Positions 1 through 6,725 of a DNA stretch of 28,035 bases are shown piece after piece. How positions within the stretch are numbered: the first letter of the stretch is position 1; each line of letters opens with the position of its first letter. A program made the translations under genes and the position numbers. Origin of the DNA: a virus; the IMG/VR virus record IMGVR_UViG_3300023481_000010, positions 1-28,035 of that record. The stretch is one strand, 5' to 3'. The notes below the pieces were generated by a model. That model had not been told where the DNA came from, made no database searches, and saw nothing but the letters and a program-made list of their open reading frames with translations.

Positions 1-263
1 TCGTCAGGGACTACAGCAGAATTGTTCGCAGCGCAGCGCTTGCCATGTATGTAGTGTGCGCAAAGGTCACAACCACGATATGTGGGTATGTCGTCCAGGC
101 TTCTTCGGACTAGCTTGCCGATCTTCTCACCGAAGATGTCAGTGGCAATCTCGACGAGTTCTTCTTTGTACGGAGCCGTGTAGCGTTTCTTCATTTCGAT
201 TCCCACAAACTCCGCCTGACTTACAAGATCGATCAGCTTCTTGCTCGGCTCGTTGCTGCTCAT
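1..263 (-). CDS. Hypothetical phage protein, cut off at the window edge
   Basis: This reading frame starts at ATG 263 and stays open to the window edge, so its C-terminus is missing; about 87 residues are visible. The start is chosen because a clear AAGGAG ribosome site lies about 7 nt upstream and an in-frame stop sits about 24 nt before it. The product begins MSSNEPSKKLIDLVSQ and has a Cys pair near its visible end (CDLCAHYIHGKRC, roughly residues 67-79), which may bind a metal. No family is recognised. Its first 125 nt overlap the end of the upstream gene in another frame, an unusually long overlap. It looks like a further member of the minus-strand operon that begins at the helicase. Confidence 0.6.
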   Translation of the reverse strand, partial: MSSNEPSKKLIDLVSQAEFVGIEMKKRYTAPYKEELVEIATDIFGEKIGKLVRRSLDDIPTYRGCDLCAHYIHGKRCAANNSAVVPD

Positions 264-477
264 TGAGTTTCTCCTTGTAGGGTCTCACTAGCCTCGCCCT
301 GACTAGGCCGGCGTACATTCCCTGCACCGGAGTCCACCATTGCCAAGCGCCCTCATGCCAGACGCGCCAGGCCTGAACTTCTTCGCACCACTCGTCACTC
401 AGTTCTCGTATCCTTCCACACTTATCGCACTGTTGTGGTTCCTCAGCATAGATCATCCCACGCTCAAGATCACTCAT
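139..477 (-). CDS. Small Cys-containing hypothetical protein
   Basis: A 112-residue product starting MSDLERGMIYAEEPQQC. The start overlaps the end of the preceding gene by 8 nt, which suggests translational coupling. An early CDKC pair (residues 17-20) and C31 hint at a small metal-binding head, and residues 36-50 are rich in Trp. No family is recognised. The last 41 residues lie over the start of the next gene in another frame and look low in information (many Arg, Gln, Glu). The true C-terminus may therefore differ, for example through a frameshift or a sequencing error. The N-terminal two thirds are the supported part. Confidence 0.5.
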   Translation of the reverse strand: MSDLERGMIYAEEPQQCDKCGRIRELSDEWCEEVQAWRVWHEGAWQWWTPVQGMYAGLVRARLVRPYKEKLNEQQRAEQEADRSCKSGGVCGNRNEETLHGSVQRRTRRDCH

Positions 478-724
478 CGAGCTTCTCTAATAAGAGTTCG
501 GCAGCTTCGCTGTCAAATTCGGGATAGATCCTGTCTGGCTCGTGAGCTAGTGCAGCACGAACAAAGCGTATGAGCCCCTTGATAGCCCCGGGGTTGGCGA
601 GGCCTTCGCAGGCATTCACGCAAGCGACGGCTCGCGCATAGTCTACTCGCTTGATCTCTACGAAGCGGTGCCTACCTGGCTCCATCGGCACGTATTCCCA
701 TGGCTCTTTTGTGTAGTCGCTCAT
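470..724 (-). CDS. Small conserved phage protein
   Basis: An 84-residue acidic protein starting MSDYTKEPWEYVPMEPG. The central stretch (ARAVACVNACEGLANPGA) matches, from memory, a short protein common in phage early regions with the pattern R-x-V-A-C-V-N-A-C-x-G-L/I. That family has no established function. Its start overlaps the upstream gene in an ATGA, and its stop overlaps the downstream start by 8 nt, so it sits in a tightly packed operon downstream of the helicase. Confidence 0.75.
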   Translation of the reverse strand: MSDYTKEPWEYVPMEPGRHRFVEIKRVDYARAVACVNACEGLANPGAIKGLIRFVRAALAHEPDRIYPEFDSEAAELLLEKLDE

Positions 725-1200
725 GCGCGCACCATATTGGCATGCATAAGCGATTGACGGACTTGACGATTCACCTCATATTCGATCATCTCGCAAAGAT
801 ATTCGCGCTGATCGCCCATGGGGGCTAAGTCAAGCATCTGCGAAGACATGCGCACCATGATTGCCAGGTCGCGCCCCCACTGAGGAGGGCGATAGTCGTA
901 GTGTGTAGGATTCTTAAAGTCGCACGAGCTGATCTCCGTGAAGACGACTGGCTCTTGTTGGGGCATCGCCACCTTCTCCCACTCGCGCTTGAGCTGACAG
1001 AACTGAAGGAAGCTCGCCTTCTGAACCTTCTTGATCTCCTTGATCCGGTACTTGTGCAGCCTGGTTGCCTGGGCTTGAAACTGCCTCTCGGTGTAAACGG
1101 GGATGGGCGTCTTCTTGATCTGCATGAGGGCCTTGGCCCACACGCGCTTCATCCATCCCTTGAGAACGCGCTCTTGCTTCTGGAAAGGGAGTTGGGTCAT
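721..1200 (-). CDS. Hypothetical basic phage protein
   Basis: A 159-residue product with a strongly basic N-terminal half (many Lys/Arg and Gln, residues 8-75) and a more neutral C-terminal half. The basic half could bind nucleic acid, but this is only inferred from charge. A good ribosome site (AGGAGG, 4-5 nt before ATG) lies inside the end of the small helix-turn-helix gene, and the two genes overlap by 4 nt. The stop overlaps the next gene in ATGA. No family is recognised. Confidence 0.7.
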   Translation of the reverse strand: MTQLPFQKQERVLKGWMKRVWAKALMQIKKTPIPVYTERQFQAQATRLHKYRIKEIKKVQKASFLQFCQLKREWEKVAMPQQEPVVFTEISSCDFKNPTHYDYRPPQWGRDLAIMVRMSSQMLDLAPMGDQREYLCEMIEYEVNRQVRQSLMHANMVRA

Positions 1201-1373
1201 AACAGCCTCCTCTTGCCGCGCACGATCAGGCTGACATATGCCTGCGAAATTCCATAAACGAAAGCGAGTCGCCTTTGCGTGAAGATGCCCCTCTTCCAGT
1301 TTTTTCTGATGTCCGCGACTTCCTCTTTTGAGATAGCAGTATATATTCGTTCGCCACGCTTACGCTTCTTCAT
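1197..1373 (-). CDS. Mini helix-turn-helix protein (58 aa)
   Basis: A 58-residue gene beginning MKKRKRGERIYTAISKEEVA and ending IVRGKRRLL. It is almost entirely a helix-turn-helix: a helix at about residues 16-27, then QRRLAFVYGISQAYVSLIVRG, which has the usual shape of a positioning helix, a Gly turn and a recognition helix (SQAYVSLIVRG). The start forms TAATG with the stop of the upstream gene and the stop overlaps the next ATG, so it is translationally coupled on both sides. The pattern resembles HTH proteins related to HNH/intron homing domains and small phage regulators. It likely binds DNA, perhaps as a repressor of early transcription; the target is unknown. Confidence 0.75.
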   Translation of the reverse strand: MKKRKRGERIYTAISKEEVADIRKNWKRGIFTQRRLAFVYGISQAYVSLIVRGKRRLL

Positions 1374-1627
1374 TATCGGTTTACTCCTAACAATAACTCA
1401 AGTAGCGAGCGTCTCTTTGCCTTGGCCTTCCAGTAATTTCGATCCTTCTCTGCTTGTTGGAGTCGATCCCGAAGGGACCAGACCTCGTGAGTATTGGTTT
1501 GAAATGCCTGTGCCACAATCTCCCTGTCGTGTGCAATCTCTCTCGAAATGACGCTACCCTCGGCCTTTTGGATCTCCCGATGGATTCCCGTGAGACGCTT
1601 ACGCTCGTCTAGCTGCTCCACTCTCAT
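1373..1627 (-). CDS. Coiled-coil hypothetical protein
   Basis: An 84-residue charged protein starting MRVEQLDERKRLTG. Residues 45-75 (WSLRDRLQQAEKDRNYWKAK) show heptad-like spacing typical of a coiled coil. The start overlaps the helicase stop by 4 nt (ATGA) and the stop overlaps the next start (TAATG). It has no recognised family. Its position right after the helicase could mean an accessory role, but nothing in the sequence proves that. Confidence 0.7.
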   Translation of the reverse strand: MRVEQLDERKRLTGIHREIQKAEGSVISREIAHDREIVAQAFQTNTHEVWSLRDRLQQAEKDRNYWKAKAKRRSLLELLLGVNR

Positions 1628-3294
1628 CGATTCTCCTGGTTCTGGAGTGTCATGTCCTGCTCGGACCAGCTCACTCGTTTGATGCGGTCATACGATCCTT
1701 CCCTAGAAACCTGAATCCATCTAGGGATATTCTCGACAATTTCTTCGGTTCTCTCCAGAGCGTCTTCGACGGTGGCTGGGATGGCGCCAGGCGAGACGTG
1801 GTTTATCCACCACCGCTCGGCCTTCTCCCTTGCGAATCCATTGTGATTTAAGCACACCCATTCGGAAACCGTCCTCATGCCGCATACGTAGTCGATGCGC
1901 AATGAGGAGATGCCTCCTCCAGCCTTGAAGTGCTGTCGTGGCCATATTGAATCGACCCGAAGCCACGGAGCAACAAGCTCCAGTGGATCGATCGTACCAG
2001 CCTCTCGGCCGTGACGGTCAACTTCAGGCCCAGCTCCTTTCTCTGGGATGGGGAATTTCGCGCCACAGTGATCGCACACAGTCGAACCCATGGGGCAGTA
2101 GGCTTGGCACGCGGGGCAGACTTTGACGATGACCCCTTCGATGTCTTTGGGCCCGCGCTTCGGCTTGACCTTATTGACTGGCCCGTGTCGTTCGACGTTG
2201 CCGCCGAAGTCCATGACCAGTGCGTTCTCTTTACCAGGGGCAATGCGCATGGCGCGCCCCATGATCTGCACATAGAGACCAGTTGACTGTGTAGGTCTCA
2301 TCAACCCCAAGAGATCCACTTGGGGTGCGTCGAACCCCGTGGTCAGCACTCCCACGTTGACGATGCAACGAAGCTCGCCGGCCTTGTACTTGGCAATGAT
2401 GGCGTCGCGATCGGCCTTGGGCGTGGTCCCCAGTATAACCTCGTTCTCGATTCCTGCTCGTAACAGGGCCTCGCTCACCTGGGCGGCGTGGTCCACGCCG
2501 CAGGCGAAGATCAGCCAGGCCCTGCGAGCCGATCCCTCGCGGACCATCTCCTCAACGGCAGCGTGGACATCGGCAGCCATTGCGGCCTGCTCTAGTTCGT
2601 CCTTCTTGAAGTCGCCTGTGGCGCTCTTTACGTTCGAGGTGTCAATGACGCCAGCCCTGGGACGCTTAGCCACCAGCCCACAAAGGTAGCCGGACCGTAC
2701 CAGCCTTTCGATCGGAACGTCGTAGCAGATAGCATCGAAGATGCGGGACTTGAAGGCGCCCTTCAGAGGCCCTGCGATGCCCTTGCCTTTGTGCAGGAAG
2801 CCGCCGTCAAGCCGATAGGGCGTGGCGGTCATGCCCACCACGCGGACGCCCGGGTTGATCTCGTGTAGCGCCTGAAGATAAGTCAGATACCTGCCGTGCC
2901 CGCTCTTCGGGATCAAATGTGCCTCATCCACAAGGACGATGTCGAACCGGCCTAGTTCTTCGGCGCGCTGGAAGACCGATTGAATGCCGGCGAAGAGCAC
3001 CTGGCTCCGCGTGTCGCGGAACCCCATGCCAGCAGAATAAATGCCCACGTCGTTCAACGTAGGTGCGAGCTTTCGCAGCGTCAGGAAGTTCTGCTGGATT
3101 AGCTCACGCACATGCGTCAGGCAAAGCACGCGCGTGCCCTCCCAGGTCTCCACGCACTGCCGGATGAACTCCGCTTGGATGACGCTCTTGCCCGAGCCTG
3201 TGGGCAATACAAGCAGCGGATTGCCCTCGGCACAGCCGAAATACTTCCACAAGGCATCGAGTGCCTCTGCTTGGTAGTCGCGGAGTCGGATCAT
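1624..3294 (-). CDS. Superfamily 2 DNA/RNA helicase with zinc-ribbon insertion
   Basis: A 556-residue ATP-dependent helicase of superfamily 2, related to the helicase subunits of restriction systems. Visible motifs: Q-like RDYQAEAL (5-12), Walker A PTGSGKS (31-37), DEAH (123-126), motif III TATP (156-159), motif V TTGFDAP (318-324) and motif VI QIMGRAMR (343-350). After the second RecA domain comes a CPAC (393-396) / CDHC (407-410) zinc ribbon and a C-terminal domain of about 140 residues with no recognised motif. It most likely unwinds DNA during phage replication or recombination, working with the Sak4-like, DUF669 and nuclease genes upstream. The ribosome site is weak (GAAGA). The start follows a 470-bp gene-free stretch, so the gene may begin its own transcript. 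Confidence 0.95.
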   Translation of the reverse strand: MIRLRDYQAEALDALWKYFGCAEGNPLLVLPTGSGKSVIQAEFIRQCVETWEGTRVLCLTHVRELIQQNFLTLRKLAPTLNDVGIYSAGMGFRDTRSQVLFAGIQSVFQRAEELGRFDIVLVDEAHLIPKSGHGRYLTYLQALHEINPGVRVVGMTATPYRLDGGFLHKGKGIAGPLKGAFKSRIFDAICYDVPIERLVRSGYLCGLVAKRPRAGVIDTSNVKSATGDFKKDELEQAAMAADVHAAVEEMVREGSARRAWLIFACGVDHAAQVSEALLRAGIENEVILGTTPKADRDAIIAKYKAGELRCIVNVGVLTTGFDAPQVDLLGLMRPTQSTGLYVQIMGRAMRIAPGKENALVMDFGGNVERHGPVNKVKPKRGPKDIEGVIVKVCPACQAYCPMGSTVCDHCGAKFPIPEKGAGPEVDRHGREAGTIDPLELVAPWLRVDSIWPRQHFKAGGGISSLRIDYVCGMRTVSEWVCLNHNGFAREKAERWWINHVSPGAIPATVEDALERTEEIVENIPRWIQVSREGSYDRIKRVSWSEQDMTLQNQENR

Positions 3295-3317
3295 TCTTCG
3301 ACACCATAAACGAAGTT

Positions 3318-3351
3318 GCCCCGCCGCAGGGTGTTATTCCTACGGCGGGGC
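3318..3351. other. Strong GC hairpin upstream of the helicase
   Basis: A perfect 9-bp inverted repeat (GCCCCGCCG at 3318-3326, CGGCGGGGC at 3343-3351) continues inward, after one mismatch, by three more pairs. It has no T-run on either side, so it is not a classical terminator. It lies 24 bp upstream of the helicase start and next to the pentamer tract. It could be a leader structure, a factor-dependent terminator or part of a replication origin. Confidence 0.6.
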
Positions 3352-3367
3352 GTTGGCCTTCGCCAGC

Positions 3368-3752
3368 TAGGCTCTGACCCGCTAAGCACAACTGTGCTTT
3401 GCGGCGCTCAGATGAGCTTAGCCCGCTGTGCTTCGCCATGCATCGCTGTGCTAGGCTCTACTCAGCTTAGCCCGCTGTGCCACACCGCGCATTGCTACGC
3501 TAGGTAGCGCTGTGCTAGGCCGGCTAAGCTCAGCTACGCTTAGCTTAGCTATGCTTACTCGGCTTTGCCCGCTGCGCTCAGACGTGCTTGGCTCGGCCAG
3601 GCTGCGCTTGGCTAGGCTTCGCCCGCTTCGCTCCGCTCAGATGTGCCACGCTTGGCTCGGCAGCGCTTCGCTCCACTCAGCTCGGTCCGCTTCGCTTTAC
3701 TGGGCTCGGCTCTGCTAGGCCGTGCTGTGCCCGGCTGCGCTTCGCCCGCTTT
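3368..3752. repeat. Degenerate CTNNG pentanucleotide tract (about 75 units)
   Basis: This gene-free stretch can be cut almost without remainder into 5-mers of the form CTNNG, for example CTGTG, CTAGG, CTCAG, CTTAG, CTTCG, CTCGG, CTGCG, with occasional 4-mers such as CCCG that shift the phase. On the minus strand the unit is CNNAG. Positions 1, 2 and 5 are conserved while 3 and 4 vary, so this is not a simple tandem repeat. Longer repeats are embedded: AGCTTAGCCCGCTGTGC occurs at about 3416-3432 and again about 50 bp on. Several reading frames stay open across it only because of the repeat composition; the implied proteins are low complexity and not credible. It lies between the replication helicase and the 148-residue gene. 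Confidence 0.85.
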
Positions 3753-3763
3753 GAATGCGACGG

Positions 3764-4210
3764 CTACTTTCGCCGTCGTCTATTCCTCTTGGCGCGATCA
3801 AGCGCTTCGAAGATGGCATCGAGCTCTTTTAGGAGCCCATACCGTTGCCGGAGAGAGTCAAGTTCCTCCAGCGCTCTATCGAGGAGTGCCTTTCTGAGAT
3901 CCTTGCTTTTGGCGATCTCGTTGATGTCTTTATACCCTGCTCCAAGGCCATGGAACTTCCTGATCTTGACAGAGCATTGAAGGGTCTTGGCTTCGGATGG
4001 AAGGATGCGAACAGAACAGATCAGGCTTCGGGCTATCACTAGTCGGCCCTGCCTAGCGGCTTCCCTTTCGTCGTCCCAAAGGAACATAGAATGGAACGCG
4101 CTAGACTTGCGCTTCGACGCCTGAATAATCATGGCCTCGCTTAGCTTGCCATTCTGGTCATTCAAAGCCTGAAGCTCCGCCCGCATCTCCTTCGTTACAT
4201 GGAAGCGCAT
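3764..4210 (-). CDS. Hypothetical helical phage protein
   Basis: A 148-residue product starting MRFHVTKEMRAELQALNDQ. Residues 97-148 are strongly helical and charged, ending in a basic tail (RAKRNRRRRK), which suggests nucleic-acid binding. The start is 7 bp after the stop of the 224-residue gene, so the two are probably co-transcribed. The stop codon lies in the loop of a small hairpin (GACGGC/GCCGTC, about 3759-3777), just before the pentamer tract. No family is recognised. Confidence 0.7.
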   Translation of the reverse strand: MRFHVTKEMRAELQALNDQNGKLSEAMIIQASKRKSSAFHSMFLWDDEREAARQGRLVIARSLICSVRILPSEAKTLQCSVKIRKFHGLGAGYKDINEIAKSKDLRKALLDRALEELDSLRQRYGLLKELDAIFEALDRAKRNRRRRK

Positions 4211-4217
4211 GGATGAG

Positions 4218-4892
4218 CTACTTGAGAATCTTGAAACAGCCCCAGCCCATGCCGAAGCTGTCTTTTGAGTTGTGTCGACCGGCGCCGATACCTACCTGAA
4301 GTCCAGCGCGCGCCAAGAGGTTGGCGATATCTTCGACTCTGAATTGATCGGCGTCGAACATGATGCGGACCTTTGCTTTCCAAGAAGCCCAATGGGCTCT
4401 TGGCTTGATGTCCATAACCCCTGTTGCGAGCCGGACAGTGGAGTCCACCCGATGGGGTTTTCCGGTGATCTTTATCAGCGGTGTGTTGTCATCTGGATCG
4501 TTGCCGTCGGCCAAAATAAAGACAGACAGCTTGGCCTTTGTCATGGCGTAGCCGGATATGCGACAGGAGTCGATCAAGGCATTGCGCAAGGCTGTTGCGG
4601 GAATCCCACGCCAGCCTTCAACGGACTTGTGCATCGATCCCTCGTAAATCGCTCCGAAGTCCTTGGGTTTGCGCTTTGGCTTCTTGGCGCTCTCTCCAAG
4701 CTTTTGCTTCGCCACGACCACCATTTTATCGCGGGTAGAAAACTTGTTCTGAACATACGGACTGCTCAGGCCAGCGTTTCCAATTTCGAACTCACCGACC
4801 TGCATGTTGGGCGGGGAGATCACAAGGTGAATCCCATCCTTGACTGCCTTCTTGGTCACCTTCTTGGCGGCCTTCTTTTTCTTCTTTGCCAT
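4218..4892 (-). CDS. Phage protein with RAMP (Cas7-like) features
   Basis: A 224-residue protein with a Lys-rich N-terminus (residues 3-18). Three stretches resemble RAMP-superfamily proteins (Cas7/Csm3/Cmr4). These are GIPATALRNALIDSCR (96-111), similar to the I-P-G-S-S-L-K-G-x-x-R pattern; VDSTVRLATGVMDIKPRAHW (149-168); and a C-terminal Gly-rich loop, VGIGAGRHNSKDSFGMGWG (200-218), similar to the G-hG-x5-GhG loop. I infer an RNA- or DNA-binding ferredoxin-like fold. No cas genes or CRISPR array are near. Related sequences appear as unannotated proteins in phage genomes, from memory. It lies in the replication block between a zinc protein and a basic protein. The ribosome site is weak; a 9-bp inverted repeat sits just upstream. 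Confidence 0.65.
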   Translation of the reverse strand: MAKKKKKAAKKVTKKAVKDGIHLVISPPNMQVGEFEIGNAGLSSPYVQNKFSTRDKMVVVAKQKLGESAKKPKRKPKDFGAIYEGSMHKSVEGWRGIPATALRNALIDSCRISGYAMTKAKLSVFILADGNDPDDNTPLIKITGKPHRVDSTVRLATGVMDIKPRAHWASWKAKVRIMFDADQFRVEDIANLLARAGLQVGIGAGRHNSKDSFGMGWGCFKILK

Positions 4893-4904
4893 TGTCTTTG
4901 CTTT

Positions 4905-4937
4905 GGTTTGAGGGGGTTTCTAGGAACACCTCAAACC
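4905..4937. other. Inverted repeat in the leader of the RAMP-like gene
   Basis: GGTTTGAGG (4905-4913) and CCTCAAACC (4929-4937) form a perfect 9-bp inverted repeat with a 15-nt loop, ending 13 bp before the start codon at 4892. On the minus strand an A-rich leader follows rather than a T-run, so it is more likely an operator or an mRNA leader hairpin than an intrinsic terminator. Confidence 0.55.
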
Positions 4938-4964
4938 TACCCCGCTCTCCGCCCAGGAGCTTTA

Positions 4965-5186
4965 CTATCTCAGATCCTCTCTCACCCAGTCAGCGAACGG
5001 CTTCCCGTCTGGACACCTTTTCGTAATGAAGTGCGTCTCCTTGTAGTTCTTGGCCGTACTCTCCCAGTTTGGCGCACAAATCGGACAGATAGCCTTTGAC
5101 ATGAATAGGAATCCGCCGACTGCAATTGAGACAGTGAAATCGACGCCACAGGCATCGCACTGAACATTGTCATTATTGTTGCTCAT
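4965..5186 (-). CDS. Small zinc-binding protein
   Basis: A 73-residue protein starting MSNNNDNVQCDACGVDF. Two Cys pairs, CDAC (10-13) and CPIC (34-37), are spaced like a zinc ribbon; C58 is extra. It starts 2 nt after the stop of the nuclease gene (TAAGAATG), which indicates coupled translation. Zinc-ribbon proteins in phage replication blocks are common, but their partners are unknown here. Confidence 0.75.
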   Translation of the reverse strand: MSNNNDNVQCDACGVDFTVSIAVGGFLFMSKAICPICAPNWESTAKNYKETHFITKRCPDGKPFADWVREDLR

Positions 5187-5188
5187 TC

Positions 5189-6178
5189 TTAATGCTCGTC
5201 GTCCACCTGCTTCGGTTGCTTGGCATCATGGAATAGCAACCCCGAATGTTTGATCTCCCCACCGTGGTCCACGAGTCCGTTCTCGTAAGCCAAGCTCCGC
5301 CCAAGTTTGTCGAACTTGAGAGGCTTGCCATCTACAAAGTCGGGGATCAGGATGTGCTTGTTGCATCCGTCGCGCTGGGCATCGACATCGAGATAGATGT
5401 TCTTCATCTCACAATGCCACTCGCCGTTGGGGGTGGGTGTTGCGCTGACGCAGGTTCGGCAGTTCCGGTCCACCTTGTCATGCTTCATGTCATGGCATAT
5501 CTCGGAGAAGTCGCACCACTTGCACTTGTACCAGGAGGGGTCCTCGCTGATCTTCGAGAGCGGCGTCTCGGCATCAATGACCATCTTCGCCTTGGCGATG
5601 ATGCCTTCGGCGTGGGCATTGTCGAATTTCACCCGCTCGACGTAGAGCTGGTCGTCGTTCTTGTTGACAGCAATGTAAATCGCCCGCTTCAGTTTCAGCC
5701 CATGCATGTAGGTCTGCATCTGGTCGAAGTGCTCGGGCTTAGACTCTCGAACGCCCTTCTTCTTGAGATCCTTCCAGGAGCGATCGTTCGCGGTCTTCGC
5801 TTCAAAAAGGTGCCACGTCTTTGGAGCCTCGGGAAATCCGATTCCTACGCCATCACAGGACCCTCCGAAGTGACCCCCATGATACGAGACGCGGTATTGC
5901 TCCCCTTGAAAGTCTACCGCATGCAGTTCGACGCCAGCGAGAGTCAGTTCGTCCACCAACTGAGCCTCTTCGCGGTCTCCGCGGTTGAACAGCCGAAGCA
6001 TACGGCCGTCGAAGCTGGGCGGGGTTGCCCAGCGGAAGGAATACCAGAGCGCCCGTAGGCACTCCTTGCCGATCTGAGATGCGCCCAAGTGCGGCCTCCG
6101 CCAGTCGGAGGCCGCGTCCGTGTGGACCTTGTAGATGGCGCCAGAGGTCAGATCAGCCTGCTCGGGCAGGCGAGCCAC
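5189..6178 (-). CDS. Cas4/RecB-like PD-(D/E)XK exonuclease with Fe-S cysteines
   Basis: Phage exonuclease of the PD-(D/E)XK superfamily, 329 residues from the GTG at 6178. Numbered from that start, it shows an N-terminal Cys (C40 in IGKECLRALW), GGSCDG with the catalytic Asp (D109), the E-x-K pair in LFEAKT (E126, K128), a Q-rich motif QMQTYM, and a C-terminal C-x2-C-x5-C (C219, C222, C228). The four Cys match the 4Fe-4S staple of Cas4 and AddB nucleases. A second Cys group follows (CRTC, WHC, GCNKH). It probably resects DNA ends for the Sak4-like annealing ATPase. The frame opens further upstream to a TTG at 6265, but that would overlap DUF669 by 86 nt; GTG directly after its stop (TAAGGTG) fits better. 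Confidence 0.88.
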   Translation of the reverse strand: MARLPEQADLTSGAIYKVHTDAASDWRRPHLGASQIGKECLRALWYSFRWATPPSFDGRMLRLFNRGDREEAQLVDELTLAGVELHAVDFQGEQYRVSYHGGHFGGSCDGVGIGFPEAPKTWHLFEAKTANDRSWKDLKKKGVRESKPEHFDQMQTYMHGLKLKRAIYIAVNKNDDQLYVERVKFDNAHAEGIIAKAKMVIDAETPLSKISEDPSWYKCKWCDFSEICHDMKHDKVDRNCRTCVSATPTPNGEWHCEMKNIYLDVDAQRDGCNKHILIPDFVDGKPLKFDKLGRSLAYENGLVDHGGEIKHSGLLFHDAKQPKQVDDEH

Positions 6179-6179
6179 C

Positions 6180-6725
6180 TTAGCGTTGCCAGGGAGGGAT
6201 GCCTCCGGCCGGCGGTGCGCCGGTCGGCGTTGTCGCGGCTTGGGCCAGGGCTTGTGCCGGCGCAACGCCAGGCGTCACCGCGGGCTGCACAGTAGAAGGC
6301 TGTGCATTGGGGATGCGGTTGGCAATGGAGTCGTAACCGCAGATTTCATTACTGGGTGCATATTCTCCAGAGGCAGGCCGAATTTTCAGCTTTATAGCAA
6401 TCGGCTTGTGGTGGAGAAGTTCCGAATCTGAGACGACCTGCATCATCATCAGCGACTGGCAAATCTTCGTCAGATCGCCGCGAGCGATTGATACGACAGT
6501 TGCGTTATCATTGATCAGGTTGAGCCGTTCGAAGGCCTTCCGGCCTTTATGTTGTGGGTGGTATTGTTCCAGCAGTTCGAAGTTGAGCTGCAGATACTGG
6601 CCGCTGCTCGACTTGCTTTGCTTCATTTCTGACGCAACGATCTGCGCTGCATACCATCCAGAGGGCAGCGGATCAAGGGCCTCATTTGCAGGCTGTGCGT
6701 TAGGGTCGAAATCAATTCTTGCCAT
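6180..6725 (-). CDS. DUF669 phage protein, probable ssDNA-binding partner
   Basis: A 181-residue protein of the DUF669 type, starting MARIDFDPNAQP. The core GWYAAQIVASEMKQSKSSSG followed by LQLNFELLE (about residues 23-52) is the family signature. The core is followed by an Ala/Pro/Thr-rich linker (about 138-175) and the end PPAGGIPPWQR. A flexible tail with a short conserved tip is the design of single-stranded DNA-binding proteins, although the tip is not the classical acidic one. DUF669 genes commonly sit beside Sak4/AAA_24 ATPases in phages, as here. The likely role is to coat single-stranded DNA during recombination or replication. The start overlaps the ATPase gene by 14 nt. Confidence 0.88.
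   Translation of the reverse strand: MARIDFDPNAQPANEALDPLPSGWYAAQIVASEMKQSKSSSGQYLQLNFELLEQYHPQHKGRKAFERLNLINDNATVVSIARGDLTKICQSLMMMQVVSDSELLHHKPIAIKLKIRPASGEYAPSNEICGYDSIANRIPNAQPSTVQPAVTPGVAPAQALAQAATTPTGAPPAGGIPPWQR

Noticed and set aside
3512-3718. Plus-strand reading frames across the pentamer tract
   Set aside because: Several plus-strand frames stay open because CTNNG rarely makes a stop codon; the products are Leu/Ala/Arg/Ser low complexity, with no ribosome site.
3368-3752. CRISPR array
   Set aside because: The repeat unit is 5 bp with no spacers of regular length; there are no cas adaptation genes. The RAMP-like gene nearby is not enough.
4272-5099. Long plus-strand frame of 275 codons
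   Set aside because: It is antisense to the RAMP-like and zinc-protein genes, which have better composition, starts and operon context.
5246-6058. Long plus-strand frame of 270 codons
   Set aside because: It is the mirror of the Cas4-like nuclease, whose catalytic motifs are clear on the minus strand.
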